In this document: positions 1 to 12,200 of the stretch, one piece after another | Layout: the number at the start of each line of letters is the position of its first letter | Numbering within the stretch: the stretch's first letter is position 1 | Assembly (NCBI GenBank): GCA_963971535.1 | Contig: OZ020587.1 | Span: 161,580,350 to 161,644,349 of the forward strand | Direction: 5' to 3' | DNA from: Notolepis coatsorum | Taxonomy: Eukaryota > Chordata > Actinopteri > Aulopiformes > Paralepididae | Length of the DNA stretch: 64,000 nucleotides | Position numbers and translations under genes: made by a program | Notes under the pieces: generated by a model | The model's database searches: none | Told to the model about the DNA's origin: nothing | The model's input: only the letters and a program-made list of their open reading frames with translations

Positions 1-3000
1 GCTGCCTTCTTTATGTGTTCAGTGCTGCTGCCTTCTTTATGTGCTCAGTGCTGCTGCAGTCTTTATGGGTTCAGTGCTGATGTCTTCTTTATGTGTTCAG
101 TGCTGCTGCTGCCTTCTTTATGTGTTCAGTGCTGCTGCCTTCTTTATGAGTTCAGTGCTGCTGCCTTCTTTATGTGTTCAGTGCTGCTGCCTTCTTTATG
201 TGTTCAGTGCTGCTGCCTTCTTTATGTGTTCAGTGCTGCTGTCTTCTTTATGCGTTCAGTGCTGCTAACTGCCTTCTTTATGTGTTCAGTGCTGCTGTCT
301 TCTTTATGTGTTCAGTGCTGCTGCTGTCTTCATTATGTGTTCAGTGCTGCCGTCTTATTTGTGTTCAGTGCTGCTGCCTTCTTTATGTGTTCAGTGCTGC
401 TGCCTTATTTATGTGTTCAGTGCTGACTGCCTTCTTTATGTGTTCAGTGCTGCCGTCTTCTTTATGTGTTCAGTGCTGCTGCCGTCTTTATGGGTTCAGT
501 GCTGCTGCCTTCTTTATGTGTTCAGTGCTGACTGCCTTCTTTATGTGTTCAGTGCTGCAGTCTTCTTTATGTGTTCAGTGCTGCTGCCGTCTTTATGGGT
601 TCAGTGCTGCTGCCTTCTTTATGTGTTCAGTGCTGCTGCCTTCTTTATGTGTTCAGTGCTGCTGTCTTTATGCGTTCAGTGCTGCTGACTGCCTTCTTTA
701 TGTGTTCAGTGCTGCTGCCTTCTTTATGTGTTCAGTGCTGACTGCCTTCTTTGTGTTCAGTGCTGCTGACTGTCTTCTTTATGTGTTCAGTGCTGCCGTC
801 TTCTTTATGTGTTCAGTGCTGCTGCCTTCTTTATGTGTTCAGTGCTGCTGCTGTCTTCATTATGTGTTCAGTGCTGCCGTCTTATTTATGTGTTCAGTGC
901 TGCTGCCTTATTTATGTGTTCAGTGGTGCTGCCTTCTTTATGTGTTCAGTGCTGCTGCCGTCTTTATGGGTTCAGTGCTGCTGCTGCCTTCTTTATGTGT
1001 TCAGTGCTGCTGCCTTCTTTATGAGTTCAGTGCTGCTGCCTTCTTTATGTGTTCAGTGCTGCTGTCTTCTTTATGCGTTCAGTGCTGCTGACTGCCTTCT
1101 TTATGTGTTCAGTGCTGCCGTCTTCTTTATGTGTTCAGTGCTGCTGTCTTCTTTATGTGTTCAGTGCTGCTGCCTTCTTTATGTGTTCAGTGCTGACTGC
1201 CTTCTTTATGTGTTCAGTGCTGCTGCCTTCTTTATGTGTTCAGTGCTGCTGCCTTCTTTATGTGTTCAGTGCTGAGTGCCTTCTTTATGTGTTCAGTGCT
1301 GCCGTCTTCTTTATGTGTTCAGTGCTGCTGCCGTCTTTATGGGTTCAGTGCTGCTGCCTTCTTTATGTGTTCAGTGCTGCCGCCTTCTTTATGTGTTCAG
1401 TGCTGCTGCTGCCTTCTTTATGTGTTCAGTGCTGCTGCTGCCTTCTTTGTGTTCAGTGCTGCTGCCTTCTTTATGTGTTCAGTGCTGCTGCCTTCTTTAT
1501 GTGTTCAGTGCTGCTGCCTGTCTTCTTTATGTGTTCAGTGCTGCTGCCTGTCTTATTTATGTGTTCAGTGCTGCTGTCTTCTTTATGTGTTCAGTGCTGC
1601 TGCTGCCTTCTTTATGTGTTCAGTGCTGCTGTCTTCTTTATGTGTTCAGTGCTGCTGCTGCCTTCTTTATGTGTTCAGTGCTGCTGCTGCCTTCTTTGTG
1701 TTCAGTGCTGCTGCCTTCTTTATGTGTTCAGTGCTGCTGCCTTCTTTATGTGTTCAGTGCTGCTGCCTGTCTTCTTTATGTGTTCAGTGCTGCTGCCTGT
1801 CTTATTTATGTGTTCAGTGCTGCCGTCTTCTTTATGTGTTCAGTGCTGCTGCCGTCTTTATGGGTTCAGTGCTGCTGCCTTCTTTATGTGTTCAGTGCTG
1901 ACTGCCTTCTTTATGTGTTCAGTGCTGCAGTCTTCTTTATGTGTTCAGTGCTGCTGCCATCTTTATGGGTTCAGTGCTGCTGCCTTCTTTATGTGTTCAG
2001 TGCTGCTGCCTTCTTTATGTGTTCAGTGCTGCTGTCTTTATGCGTTCAGTGTTGCTGACTGCCTTCTTTATGTGTTCAGTGCTGCTGCCTTCTTTATGTG
2101 TTCAGTGCTGACTGCCTTCTTTGTGTTCAGTGCTGCTGACTGTCTTCTTTATGTGTTCAGTGCTGCCGTCTTCTTTATGTGTTCAGTGCTGCTGCCTTCT
2201 TTATGTGTTCAGTGCTGCTGCTGTCTTCATTATGTGTTCAGTGCTGCCGTCTTCTTTATGTGTTCAGTGCTGCTGCCTTCTTTATGTGTTCAGTGGTGCT
2301 GCCTTCTTTATGTGTTCAGTGCTGCTGCCGTCTTTATGGGTTCAGTGCTGCTGCTGCCTTCTTTATGTGTTCAGTGCTGCCGTCTTCTTTATGTGTTCAG
2401 TGCTGCTGTCTTCTTTATGTGTTCAGTGCTGCTGCCTTCTTTATGTGTTCAGTGCTGACTGCCTTCTTTATGTGTTCAGTGCTGCTGCCTTCTTTATGTG
2501 TTCAGTGCTGCTGCCTTCTTTATGTGTTCAGTGCTGAGTGCCTTCTTTATGTGTTCAGTGCTGTCGTCTTCTTTATGTGTTCAGTGCTGCTGCCGTCTTT
2601 ATGGGTTCAGTGCTGCTGCCTTCTTTATGTGTTCAGTGCTGCCGCCTTCTTTATGTGTTCAGTGCTGCTGCTGCCTTCTTTATGTGTTCAGTGCTGCTGC
2701 TGCCTTCTTTATGTGTTCAGTGCTGCTGCCTTCTTTATGTGTTCAGTGCTGCTGCCTTCTTTATGTGTTCAGTGCTGCTGACTTATTTGTGTGTTCAGTG
2801 CTGCTGACTTATTTGTGTGTTCAGTGCTGCTGTCTTCTTTATGTGATCAGTGCTGCTGACTGCCTTCTTTATGTGTTCAGTGCTGCTGTCTTCTTTGTGT
2901 TCAGTGCTGCTGACTGTCTTCTTTATGTGTTCAGTGCTGCTGCCTTCTTTATGTGTTCAGTGCTGACTGCCTTCTTTGTGTTCAGTGCTGCTGCCTTCTT

Positions 3001-3716
3001 TATGTGTTCAGTGCTGCTGCCTTCTTTATGTGTTCAGTGCTGACTGCCTTCTTTATGTGTTCAGTGCTGCTGTCTTCTTTGTGTTCAGTGCTGCTGACTG
3101 TCTTCTTTATGTGTTCAGTGCTGCTGCCTTCTTTATGTGTTCAGTGCTGACTGCCTTCTTTATGTGTTCAGTGCTGCTGCCGTCTTTATGGGTTCAGTGC
3201 TGCTGCCTTCTTTATGTGTTCAGTGCTGCCGCCTTCTTTATGTGTTCAGTGCTGCTGCTGCCTTCTTTATGTGTTCAGTGCTGCTGTTGCCTTCTTTATG
3301 TGTTCAGTGCTGCTGCCTTCTTTATGTGTTCAGTGCTGCTGCCTTCTTTATGTGTTCAGTGCTGCTGACTTCTTTGTGTGTTCAGTGCTGCTGTCTTCTT
3401 TATGTGATCAGTGCTGCTGACTGCTTTCTTATGTGTTCAGTGCTGCTGTCTTCTTTGTGTTCAGTGCTGCTGTTGCCTTCTTTATGTGTTCAGTGCTGCT
3501 GCCTTCTTTATGTGTTCAGTGCTGCTGCCTTCTTTATGTGTTCAGTGCTGCTGACTTCTTTGTGTGTTCAGTGCTGCTGTCTTCTTTATGTGATCAGTGC
3601 TGCTGACTGCCTTCTTTATGTGTTCAGTGCTGCTGCCTTCTTTATGTGTTCAGTGCTGCCGTCTTCTTTATGTGTTCAGTGCTGCTGCCTTCTTTATGTG
3701 TTCAGTGCTGCTGCTG
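1..3716 (+). repeat. 26-bp minisatellite, left arm
   Basis: Roughly 140 tandem copies of a unit of about 26 bp, beginning GCTGCTGCCTTCTTTATGTG and closing with TTCAGT. Units vary by CTG triplet number (CTGCTG or CTGCTGCTG), GACTGCC inserts and point changes such as TATGGG. Blocks of units recur in the same order, which indicates higher-order amplification. All three plus-strand frames stay open over long stretches because the unit has no stop codon and 26 is not a multiple of three. The apparent Cys/Leu/Phe-rich proteins are therefore not evidence of genes. Confidence 0.97.
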
Positions 3717-4494
3717 AGTCTGACTGCCTTCTTCTCCGGCCGTCTGTGCGGAGATGAAAGACTCTCTTCAAGCCCTTTGGCCCGTTTTGTTTTGTTAAAT
3801 GTGCCTGTTTAGCAGCGGCTATGAACGACAGCGTTTCTCAGGGGGCTGTGATGTCGGCACAAGCCGGACCATTAGCATAAAAGCCGCTCCGTACAAAAGC
3901 CGTCGGGGAATTAATCCCCCGCCACGCGTTTCCTACGCCTTATCCGGCGTGGCGGTTCAAGGCCACGTCTCAATACTCCCCCCCCCCCCCCCCCCCCCCT
4001 TATTATTCCAGAAACACTGAAGAAATAAACAAAAATAAAACGTTTAAACACAATACACACTGATATCAGCGGCAGATAGGGAGCGACTCGAATTAGACCG
4101 GAGGCGGGGGTTCTGTTTTCATCCCGCTGGCTGCTGGTGCGTTTCTTGCGGGCCGGAGGAGGTGGGGTTAGGAAGGAGGTGGGGTGGGGGAGCAAATCCT
4201 TAGGTTTCCTGGGAGAAAAGGCAATTTCACATAGATAATGCAGCAGCGGAGAGAAGCTCCGTCTGGCTGCTGCTGATAAGAACCTTCCACTCCTCAGGCA
4301 ATTTGCGCTGCTCATTGAACTTCAGAGAGCCAACAGGCACGAGACGAGACACACTCGAGGGTGCCCCCTCCCTCCCTCTCTCTCCATCTCTCCTCTCTCT
4401 CTCTCTCTCTCCCTTTCTCTCAGCAGGGTGGAGGGCGAGGGGGCCACACCACTGGGAGGGCAAAGGTCCGGTGGGCGTGGGGGTCCGGTGTCGC
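3717..4494. other. Low-copy flank with C22 homopolymer and CT-rich tract, no gene
   Basis: The sequence leaves the minisatellite and runs through a C homopolymer at 3,978-3,999 and a CT-rich tract at about 4,370-4,425. Short open frames here lack recognisable domains and are broken by the simple repeats. The same sequence returns inverted at about 8,521-9,290. No coding region is supported. Confidence 0.8.
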
Positions 4495-5815
4495 AAGAGG
4501 TTTAGGAATGGGACGGGGTAAAGGGTTTAGGACGGAGGTTTAGGAATGGACGGGGTAAAGGGGTTAGTGTGGGTTAGGACAAGGTTTAGGAATGGGACGG
4601 GGTAAAGGGTTAGTGTGGGTTAGGACAGAGGTTTAGGAATGGGACGGGGTGAAGGGTTAGTGTGGGTTAGGACAGAGGTTTAGGAATGGGACGGGGTGAA
4701 GGGTTAGTGTGGGTTAGGACAGAGGTTTAGGAATGGGACGGGGTGAAGGGTTAGTGTGGGTTAGGACAGAGGTTTAGGAATTGGACGGGGTGAAGGGTTT
4801 AGGACAGAGGTTTAGGAATGGGAAGGGGTAAAGGGTTAGTGTGGGGTTAGGACAGAGGTTTAGGAATGGGACGGGGTGAAGGGGTTAGGACAGAGTTTTA
4901 GGAGGGCGGCTACGTGGCGTATGGGCAAGGCGCTCGCCACGAATGGCGAGACGCTGGGCTCGCCTGTTCGAGCCCAGCGCTCCACATTGCTTTCAGTTTA
5001 GCTGGTCGTTCATACTAATACACATTGGCCGTATTAGGGGTGGGAAACTGATGGGTGGGGATCGGGCGTTGTGGACAGCGACTCCTACAGGTCGGTTGGT
5101 GCGCCTGCGCAGTAGAATCAGGAAGTGTCAGGGGCAGCGTGAGCCTCCCACGCGTTACTCCTCGCTAATGAGAGATCGAGCTGCGCGAAAAGATGCGACT
5201 GCTGTTACCTCAAGTACCGGAGGGACTTGTGCTATGTATGACTTAGTCCACATTGCAGCCGGCTTGTGGGAGGCAAGAAACAGCGTTCGTGACAAGGGAG
5301 GGTTGAATTGTATGATACGAAATTGGATGGGAGAAATATAGAAAAAGTGGATAAAAAAAAAAGGACAGAGGTTTAGGAATGGGACGGAGTTTAGGACTGA
5401 GATTTAGGAATGGGACAGGGTGAAGGGGTTAGGACGGAGGTTTAGGAATGGGACGGAGGTTTAGGACTGAGATTTAGGAATGGGACAGGTGAAGGGGTTA
5501 GGACGAGGTTTAGAATGGGACGGAGGTTAGGACTGAGATTTAGGAATGGGACAGGGTGAAGGGGTTAGGACGGAGGTTTAGGAATGGGACGGAGGTTAGG
5601 ACTGAGATTTAGGAATGGGACAGGGTGAAGGGTTAGGACGGAGGTTTAGGAATGGGACGGAGTTTAGGACTGAGATTTAGGAATGGACAGGTGAAGGGTT
5701 AGGACGAGGTTTAGGAATGGGACGGGTGAAGGGTTAGGACTGAGGTTTAGGAATGGGACGGGGTAAAGGGTTTAGGACTGAGGTTTAGGAATGGGACGGG
5801 GTGAATGGTTGGGCT
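4495..5815. repeat. G-rich TTAGG-containing minisatellite, left arm
   Basis: Tandem variants of a module with the core TTAGGAATGGGACGGGGTGA, followed by AGGGGTTAGGACAGAGG or similar. Modules are about 30-60 bp long and interrupted at 4,905-5,362 by a SINE. TTAGG and GGGTTA words recur but not as uniform telomere hexamers, so this is an interstitial G-rich minisatellite and not a telomere. G-run lengths differ between this arm and the mirror copy. Confidence 0.92.
4905..5362 (+). mobile_element. tRNA-derived SINE, copy 1 (left palindrome arm)
   Basis: The head resembles a tRNA gene: an A-box-like stretch at the start (GGGCAAGGCGCTCGCCAC) and a B box (GTTCGAGCCC) within the first 75 bp. A unique body follows, and the element ends in GATA then an A run. 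It sits inside the G-rich minisatellite and is flanked by near-identical GGACAGAG-TTTAGG words, a likely TSD. It is about 90% or more similar by eye to the copies at 7,655-8,111 and 44,463-44,915. The open frames inside are SINE sequence, not genes. Confidence 0.85.
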
Positions 5816-6230
5816 GTATAGAAGTGTGTTGATAGCAGCAACAGAAAGGGGCACATTGCAAAGGCGAGAGCTTCTTCTGAGCAGGGAGGGGAGAAAGCTC
5901 TGGTCATTCAGGCTGTAACTATAGTAACTAATAATAATAATAATAATAATGGATTGGATTTATAAAGCGCTCTTCTCTGACTGACTGTTGCTCTGACTCA
6001 GAGCGCTTCACAGAGTCCATTATTCGTTCATACACAGTCATACCGGTGGTGGTAAACTACATCATCCTGCCATGAACCACGAATCAAAGCTTGGGGAAGG
6101 ATCGCAGTTCTCAACATTTCATTCGATACCTTTTCTTGTTGAGCAAAAGCACGTTTCAAGCATTTCGATTATTTTTTTGAAATGGAAGAATCAGACAATA
6201 CTTCCTCAATAAAAATGCCTATCGACAAAA
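5816..6230. other. Left-arm spacer with (TAA)n and a short hairpin
   Basis: Contains a (TAA)n microsatellite at about 5,929-5,950. It is followed by a stretch in which AGCGCTCT and CAGAGCGCT can pair, and then unremarkable AT-rich sequence. It is mirrored at about 6,777-7,190. No gene is seen. Confidence 0.7.
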
Positions 6231-6440
6231 TGGTAAATGGACTGCATTTATTTAGCACTTTTATCCAAAGCGCTTTACAACTTATGCCTGCCTCACATTT
6301 AACCATTCACTGACACATTCACACACCGACGGCGGAGGCGACCTGCTCATCGGAGCATTAGGGGGTTAAGTGTCTTGCTCAAGGACACTTCGACACGCTG
6401 CCGGGAGGAGCCGGAATCTAACCGGGAACCTTCAGATCAC
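6231..6440 (-). mobile_element. SINE fragment with L2-like tail (left arm)
   Basis: Read on the minus strand, this is a SINE lacking most of its tRNA head. It keeps CCCGGTTAGATTCC (a degenerate B box), the CCTTGAGCAAGACACTTAACC body and the tail CGCTTTGGATAAAAGTGC. It belongs to the family found at 36,481, 45,161, 53,303, 58,441, 62,447 and 62,985. Confidence 0.85.
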
Positions 6441-6566
6441 AATTATTGTGAGAATAAGAACGTTATCACATTTTAATGCCGAGATCGTCCGATATTATCG
6501 GCCTACCAATATTATCGGACGATATCGGCATTAAAATGTGATAACGTTCTTATTCTCACAATAATT
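6441..6566. repeat. Centre of the giant palindrome, derived from a hAT MITE
   Basis: The arms pair almost to the centre, leaving a spacer of about a dozen bases around 6,497-6,511. The central words (GATATTATCGGCC, CGATATCGGCATTAAAATGTG) match the start of the hAT-type MITEs at 33,916-34,228 and 57,501-57,812. The symmetry axis therefore lies in, or next to, a partial MITE that is itself self-complementary. Confidence 0.85.
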
Positions 6567-6776
6567 GTGATCTGAAGTTCCCGGTTAGATTCCGGCTCCT
6601 CCCGCAGCGTGTCGAAGTGTCCTTGAGCAAGACACTTAACCCCCTAACTGCTCCCGATGAGCAGGTCGCCTCCGCCGTCGGTGTGTGAATGTGTCAGTGA
6701 ATGGTTAAATGTGAGGCAGGCATAAGTTGTAAAGCGCTTTGGATAAAAGTGCTAAATAAATGCAGTCCATTTACCA
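6567..6776 (+). mobile_element. SINE fragment with L2-like tail (right arm)
   Basis: Mirror image of 6,231-6,440. On the plus strand it reads from a degenerate B box through the conserved body to the tail TAAAGCGCTTTGGATAAAAG. Confidence 0.85.
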
Positions 6777-7195
6777 TTTTGTCGATAGGCATTTTTATTG
6801 AGGAAAGTATTGTCTGATTCTTCCATTTCAAAAAATAATCGAAATGCTTGAAACGTGCTTTTGCTCAACAAGAAAAGGTATCGAATGAAATGTTGAGAAC
6901 TGCGATCCTTCCCCAAGCTTTGATTCGTGGTTCATGGCAGGATGATGTAGTTTACCACCACCGTATGACTGTGTATGAACGAATAATGGACTCTGTGAAG
7001 CGCTCTGAGTCAGAGCAACAGTCAGTCAGAGAAGAGCGCTTTATAAATCCAATCCATTATTATTATTATTATTAGTTACTATAGTTACAGCCTGAATGAC
7101 CAAGCTTTCTCCCCCTCCCTGCTCAGAAGAAGCTCTCGCCTTTGCAATGTGCCCCTTTCTGTTGCTGCTATCAACACACTTCTATACAGCCCAAC
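6777..7195. other. Right-arm spacer with (TTA)n
   Basis: Inverted copy of 5,816-6,230, with the (ATT)n microsatellite at about 7,053-7,072. The open frame at 6,848-7,075 ends in the microsatellite and has no recognisable domain. Confidence 0.7.
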
Positions 7196-8535
7196 CATTC
7201 ACCCCGTCCCATTCCTAAACCTCAGTCCTAAACCCTTTACCCCGTCCCATTCCTAAACCTCAGTCCTAAACCCTTCACCCCGTCCCATTCCTAAACCTCC
7301 GTCCTAACCCCTTCACCCTGTCCCATTCCTAAATCTCAGTCCTAAACCTCCGTCCCATTCCTAAACCTCCGTCCTAACCCCTTCACCCTGTCCCATTCCT
7401 AAATCTCAGTCCTAAACCTCCGTCCCATTCCTAAACCTCCGTCCTAACCCCTTCACCCTGTCCCATTCCTAAATCTCAGTCCTAAACCTCCGTCCCATTC
7501 CTAAACCTCCGTCCTAACCCCTTCACCCTGTCCCATTCCTAAATCTCAGTCCTAAACCTCCGTCCCATTCCTAAACCTCCGTCCTAACCCCTTCACCCTG
7601 TCCCATTCCTAAATCTCAGTCCTAAACCTCCGTCCCATTCCTAAACCTCTGTCCTTTTTTTTTATCCACTTTTTCTATATTTTCTCCCATCCCAATTTCG
7701 TATCATACAATTCAACCCTCCCTTGTCACGAACGCTGTTTCTTGCCTCCCACAAGCCGGCTGCAATGTGGACTAAGTCATACATAGCACAAGTCCCCTCC
7801 GTACTTGAGGTAACAGCAGTCGCATCTTTTCGCGCAGCTCGATCTCTCATTAGCGAGGAGTAACGCGTGGAGGCTCACCTGCCCCTGACACTTCCTGATT
7901 CTACTGCGCAGGCGCACCAACCGACCTGTAGGAGTCGCTGTCCACAACGCCCGATCCCCACCCATCAGTTTCCCACCCCCTAATACGGCCAATGTGTATA
8001 GTATGAACGACCAGCTAAACTGAAAGCAATGTGGAGCGCTGGGCTCGAACAGGCAGCCCAGCGTCTCCGCATTCGTGGCGAGCGCCTTGCCCACTACGCC
8101 ACGTAGCCGCCCTCCTAAACCTCTGTCCTAACCCCTTCACCCCGTCCCATTCCTAAACCTCTGTCCTAACCCCACACTAACCCCTTTACCCCTTCCCATT
8201 CCTAAACCTCTGTCCTAAACCCTTCACCCCGTCCAATTCCTAAACCTCTGTCCTAACCCCACACTAACCCCTTCACCCCGTCCCATTCCTAAACCTCTGT
8301 CCTAACCCCACACTAACCCCTTCACCCCGTCCCATTCCTAAACCTCTGTCCTAACCCCACACTAACCCTTCACCCCGTCCCATTCCTAAACCTCTGTCCT
8401 AACCCCACACTAACCCCTTTACCCCGTCCCATTCCTAAACCTCTGTCCTAACCCCACACTAACCCCTTTACCCCTCCCATTCCTAAACCTCCGTCCTAAA
8501 CCCTTTACCCCGTTCCCATTCCTAAACCTCTTGCG
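7196..8535. repeat. G-rich (here C-rich) minisatellite, right arm
   Basis: Reverse complement of the 4,495-5,815 array, with modules such as CCCATTCCTAAACCTCCGTC. It is interrupted by the mirrored SINE at 7,655-8,111. C-run lengths are often longer here (CCCC) than the matching G-runs in the left arm (GGG), and there are small copy-number differences. Confidence 0.92.
7655..8111 (-). mobile_element. tRNA-derived SINE, copy 2 (right palindrome arm)
   Basis: Inverted copy of 4,905-5,362. The T run at 7,655-7,663 is the complement of the poly-A tail, and the tRNA-like head lies at 8,030-8,111. Differences from the left-arm copy are a few substitutions and small indels. Confidence 0.85.
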
Positions 8536-9290
8536 ACACCGACCCCCACGCCCACCGGACCTTTGCCCTCCCAGTGGTGTGGCCCCCTCGCCCTCCACCC
8601 TGCTGAGAGAAAGGGGGAGAGAGAGAGAGAGGAGAGATGGAGAGAGAGGGAGGGAGGGGGCACCCTCGAGTGTGTCTCGTCTCGTGCCTGTTGGCTCTCT
8701 GAAGTTCAATGAGCAGCGCAAATTGCCTGAGGATGAAGGTTCTTATCAGCAGCAGCCAGACGGAGCTTCTCTCCGCTGCTGCATTATCTATGTGAAATTG
8801 CCTTTTCTCCCAGAAACCTAAGGATTTGCTCCCCCACCCCACCTCCTTCCTAACCCCACCTCCTCCGGCCCGCAAGAAACGCACCAGCAGCCAGCGGGAT
8901 GAAAACAGAACCCCCGCCTCCGTCTAATTCGAGTCGCTCCCTATCTGCCGCTGATATCAGTGTGTATTGTTTAAACGTTTATTTTTGTTTATTTCTTCAT
9001 GTTTCTGGAATAATAAGGGGGGGGGGGGGGGGAGTATTGAGACGTGGCCTTGAACCGCCACGCCGGATAAGGCGTAGGAAACGCGTGGCGGGGATTAATT
9101 CCCCGACGGCTTTTGTACGGAGCGGCTTTTATGCTAATGGTCCGGCTTGTGCCGACATCACAGCCCCCTGAGAAACGCTGTCGTTCATAGCCGCTGCTAA
9201 ACAGGCACATTTAACAAAACAAAACGGCCAAAGGGCTTGAAGAGAGTCTTTCATCTCCGCACAGACGCCGAGAAGAAGGCAGTCAGACTC
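8536..9290. other. Mirrored low-copy flank, no gene
   Basis: Inverted counterpart of 3,717-4,494, including the GA-rich tract near 8,610-8,660 and the G16 homopolymer at 9,017-9,032. No recognisable coding sequence is present. Confidence 0.8.
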
Positions 9291-12200
9291 ACAGCAGCAC
9301 TGAACACATAAAGAAGGCAGCAGCACTGAACACATAAAGAAGACGGCAGCACTGAACACATAAAGAAGGCAGCAGCACTGAACACATAAAGAAGGCAGTC
9401 AGCAGCACTGATCACATAAAGAAGACAGCAGCACTGAACACACAAAGAAGTCAGCAGCACTGAACACATAAAGAAGGCAGCAGCACTGAACACATAAAGA
9501 AGCAGCAGCACTGAACACATAAAGAAGGCAACAGCAGCACTGAACACAAAGAAGACAGCAGCACTGAACACATAAGAAAGCAGTCAGCAGCACTGATCAC
9601 ATAAAAAGACAGCAGCACTGAACACACAAAGAAGTCAGCAGCACTGAACACATAAAGAAGGCAGCAGCACTGAACACATAAAGAAGGCAGCAGCACTGAA
9701 CACATAAAGAAGGCAACAGCAGCACTGAACACATAAAGAAGGCAGCAGCAGCACTGAACACATAAAGAAGCGGCAGCACTGAACACATAAAGAAGGCAGC
9801 AGCACTGAACCCATAAAGACGGCAGCAGCACTGAACACATAAAGAAGGCAGTCAGCACTGAACACATAAAGAAGGCAGCAGCACTGAACACTAAAAGAAG
9901 ACAGTCAGCAGCACTGAACACAAAGAAACAGCAGCACTGAACACATAAAGAAGGCAGTCAGCACTGAACACATAAAGAAGCAGCAGCACTGAACACATAA
10001 AGAAGCAGCAGCACTGAACACAAAGAAGGCAGTCAGCACTGAACACATAAAGAAGGCAGCAGCACTGAACACATAAAGAAGACAGTCAGCAGCACTGAAC
10101 ACAAAGAAGACAGCAGCACTGAACACATAAAGAAGGCAGTCAGCAGCACTGATCACATAAAGAAGACAGCAGCACTGAACACACAAATAAGTCAGCAGCA
10201 CTGAACACACAAATAAGTCAGCAGCACTGAACACATAAAGAAGCAGCAGCACTGAACACATAAAGAAGGCAGCAGCACTGAACACATAAAGAAGGCAGCA
10301 GCAGCACTGAACACATAAAGAAGGCAGCAGCAGCACTGAACACATAAAGAAGGCGGCAGCACTGAACACATAAAGAAGGCAGCAGCACTGAACCCATAAA
10401 GACGGCAGCAGCACTGAACACATAAAGAAGACGACAGCACTGAACACATAAAGAAGGCACTCAGCACTGAACACATAAAGAAGGCAGCAGCACTGAACAC
10501 ATAAAGAAGCAGCAGCACTGAACACATAAAGAAGGCAGTCAGCACTGAACACATAAAGAAGGCAGCAGCACTGAACACATAAAGAAGACAGCAGCACTGA
10601 ACACATAAAGAAGACGCAGCACTGAACACATAAAGAAGGCAGCAGCAGCACTGAACCCATAAAGACGGCAGCAGCACTGAACACATAAAGAAGGCAGCAC
10701 CACTGAACACATAAAGAAGGCAGCAGCACTGAACACATAAAGAAGACGGCAGCACTGAACACATAATGAAGACAGCAGCAGCACTGAACACATAAAGAAG
10801 GCAGCAGCACTGAACACATAAAGAAGACGGCAGCACTGAACACATAAAGAAGACAGTCAGCAGCACTGAACACAAAGAAGGCAGTCAGCACTGAACACAT
10901 AAAGAAGGCAGCAGCACTGAACACATAAAGAAGGCAGTCAGCAACACTGAACGCATAAAGACAGCAGCACTGAACACATAAAGAAGGCAGCAGCACTGAA
11001 CACATAAAGAAGGCAGCAGCACTGAACCCATAAAGATGGCAGCAGCACTGAACACATAAAGAAGACTGCAGCACTGAACACATAAAGAAGGCAGTCAGCA
11101 CTGAACACATAAAGAAGGCAGCAGCACTGAACCCATAAAGACGGCAGCAGCACTGAACACATAAAGAAGACGGCAGCACTGAACACATAAATAAGACAGG
11201 CAGCAGCACTGAACACATAAAGAAGACAGGCAGCAGCACTGAACACATAAAAAGGCAGCAGCACTGAACACATAAAGAAGGCAGCAGCACTGAACACAAA
11301 GAAGGCAGCAGCAGCACTGAACACATAAAGAAGGCAGCAGCAGCACTGAACACATAAAGAAGACAGCAGCACTGAACACATAAAGAAGGCAGCAGCAGCA
11401 CTGAACACATAAAGAAGACAGCACACTGAACACATAAATAAGACAGCAGCAGCACTGAACACATAAAGAAGACAGGCAGCAGCACTGAACACATAAAGAA
11501 GGCAGCAGCACTGAACACATAAAGAAGGCAGCAGCACTGAACACAAAGAAGGCAGCAGCAGCACTGAACACATAAAGAAGGCAGCAGCAGCACTGAACAC
11601 ATAAAGAAGGCGGCAGCACTGAACACATAAAGAAGGCAGCAGCACTGAACCCATAAAGACGGCAGCAGCACTGAACACATAAAGAAGACGGCAGCACTGA
11701 ACACATAAAGAAGGCACTCAGCACTGAACACATAAAGAAGGCAGCAGCACTGAACACATAAAGAAGGCAGCAGCACTGAACACATAAAGAAGGCAGTCAG
11801 CACTGAACACATAAAGAAGGCAGCAGCACTGAACACATAAAGAAGACAGCAGCACTGAACACATAAAGAAGACGCAGCACTGAACACATAAAGAAGCAGT
11901 CAGCAGCACTGAACGCATAAAGAAGACAGCAGCACTGAACACATAAAGAAGGCAGCAGCACTGAACTCATAAAGAAGGCAGCAGCACTGAACACATAAAG
12001 AAGGCAGCAGCAGCACTGAACCCATAAAGACGGCAGCAGCACTGAACACATAAAGAAGGCAGCACCACTGAACACATAAATAAGGCAGCAGCACTGAACA
12101 CATAAATAAGACGGCAGCACTGAACACATAATGAAGACAGCAGCAGCACTGAACACATAAGAAGGCAGCAGCACTGAACACATAAAGAAGACGCAGCACT

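Noticed and set aside
4943-5341. 132-codon frame, repeated at 7,777-8,094 and 44,481-44,837
   Set aside because: It lies within a tRNA-derived SINE; the frame differs between copies by indels.
4495-5815. Telomere
   Set aside because: TTAGG words are irregular and embedded in longer modules. A SINE interrupts the array and the block sits inside a larger palindrome.
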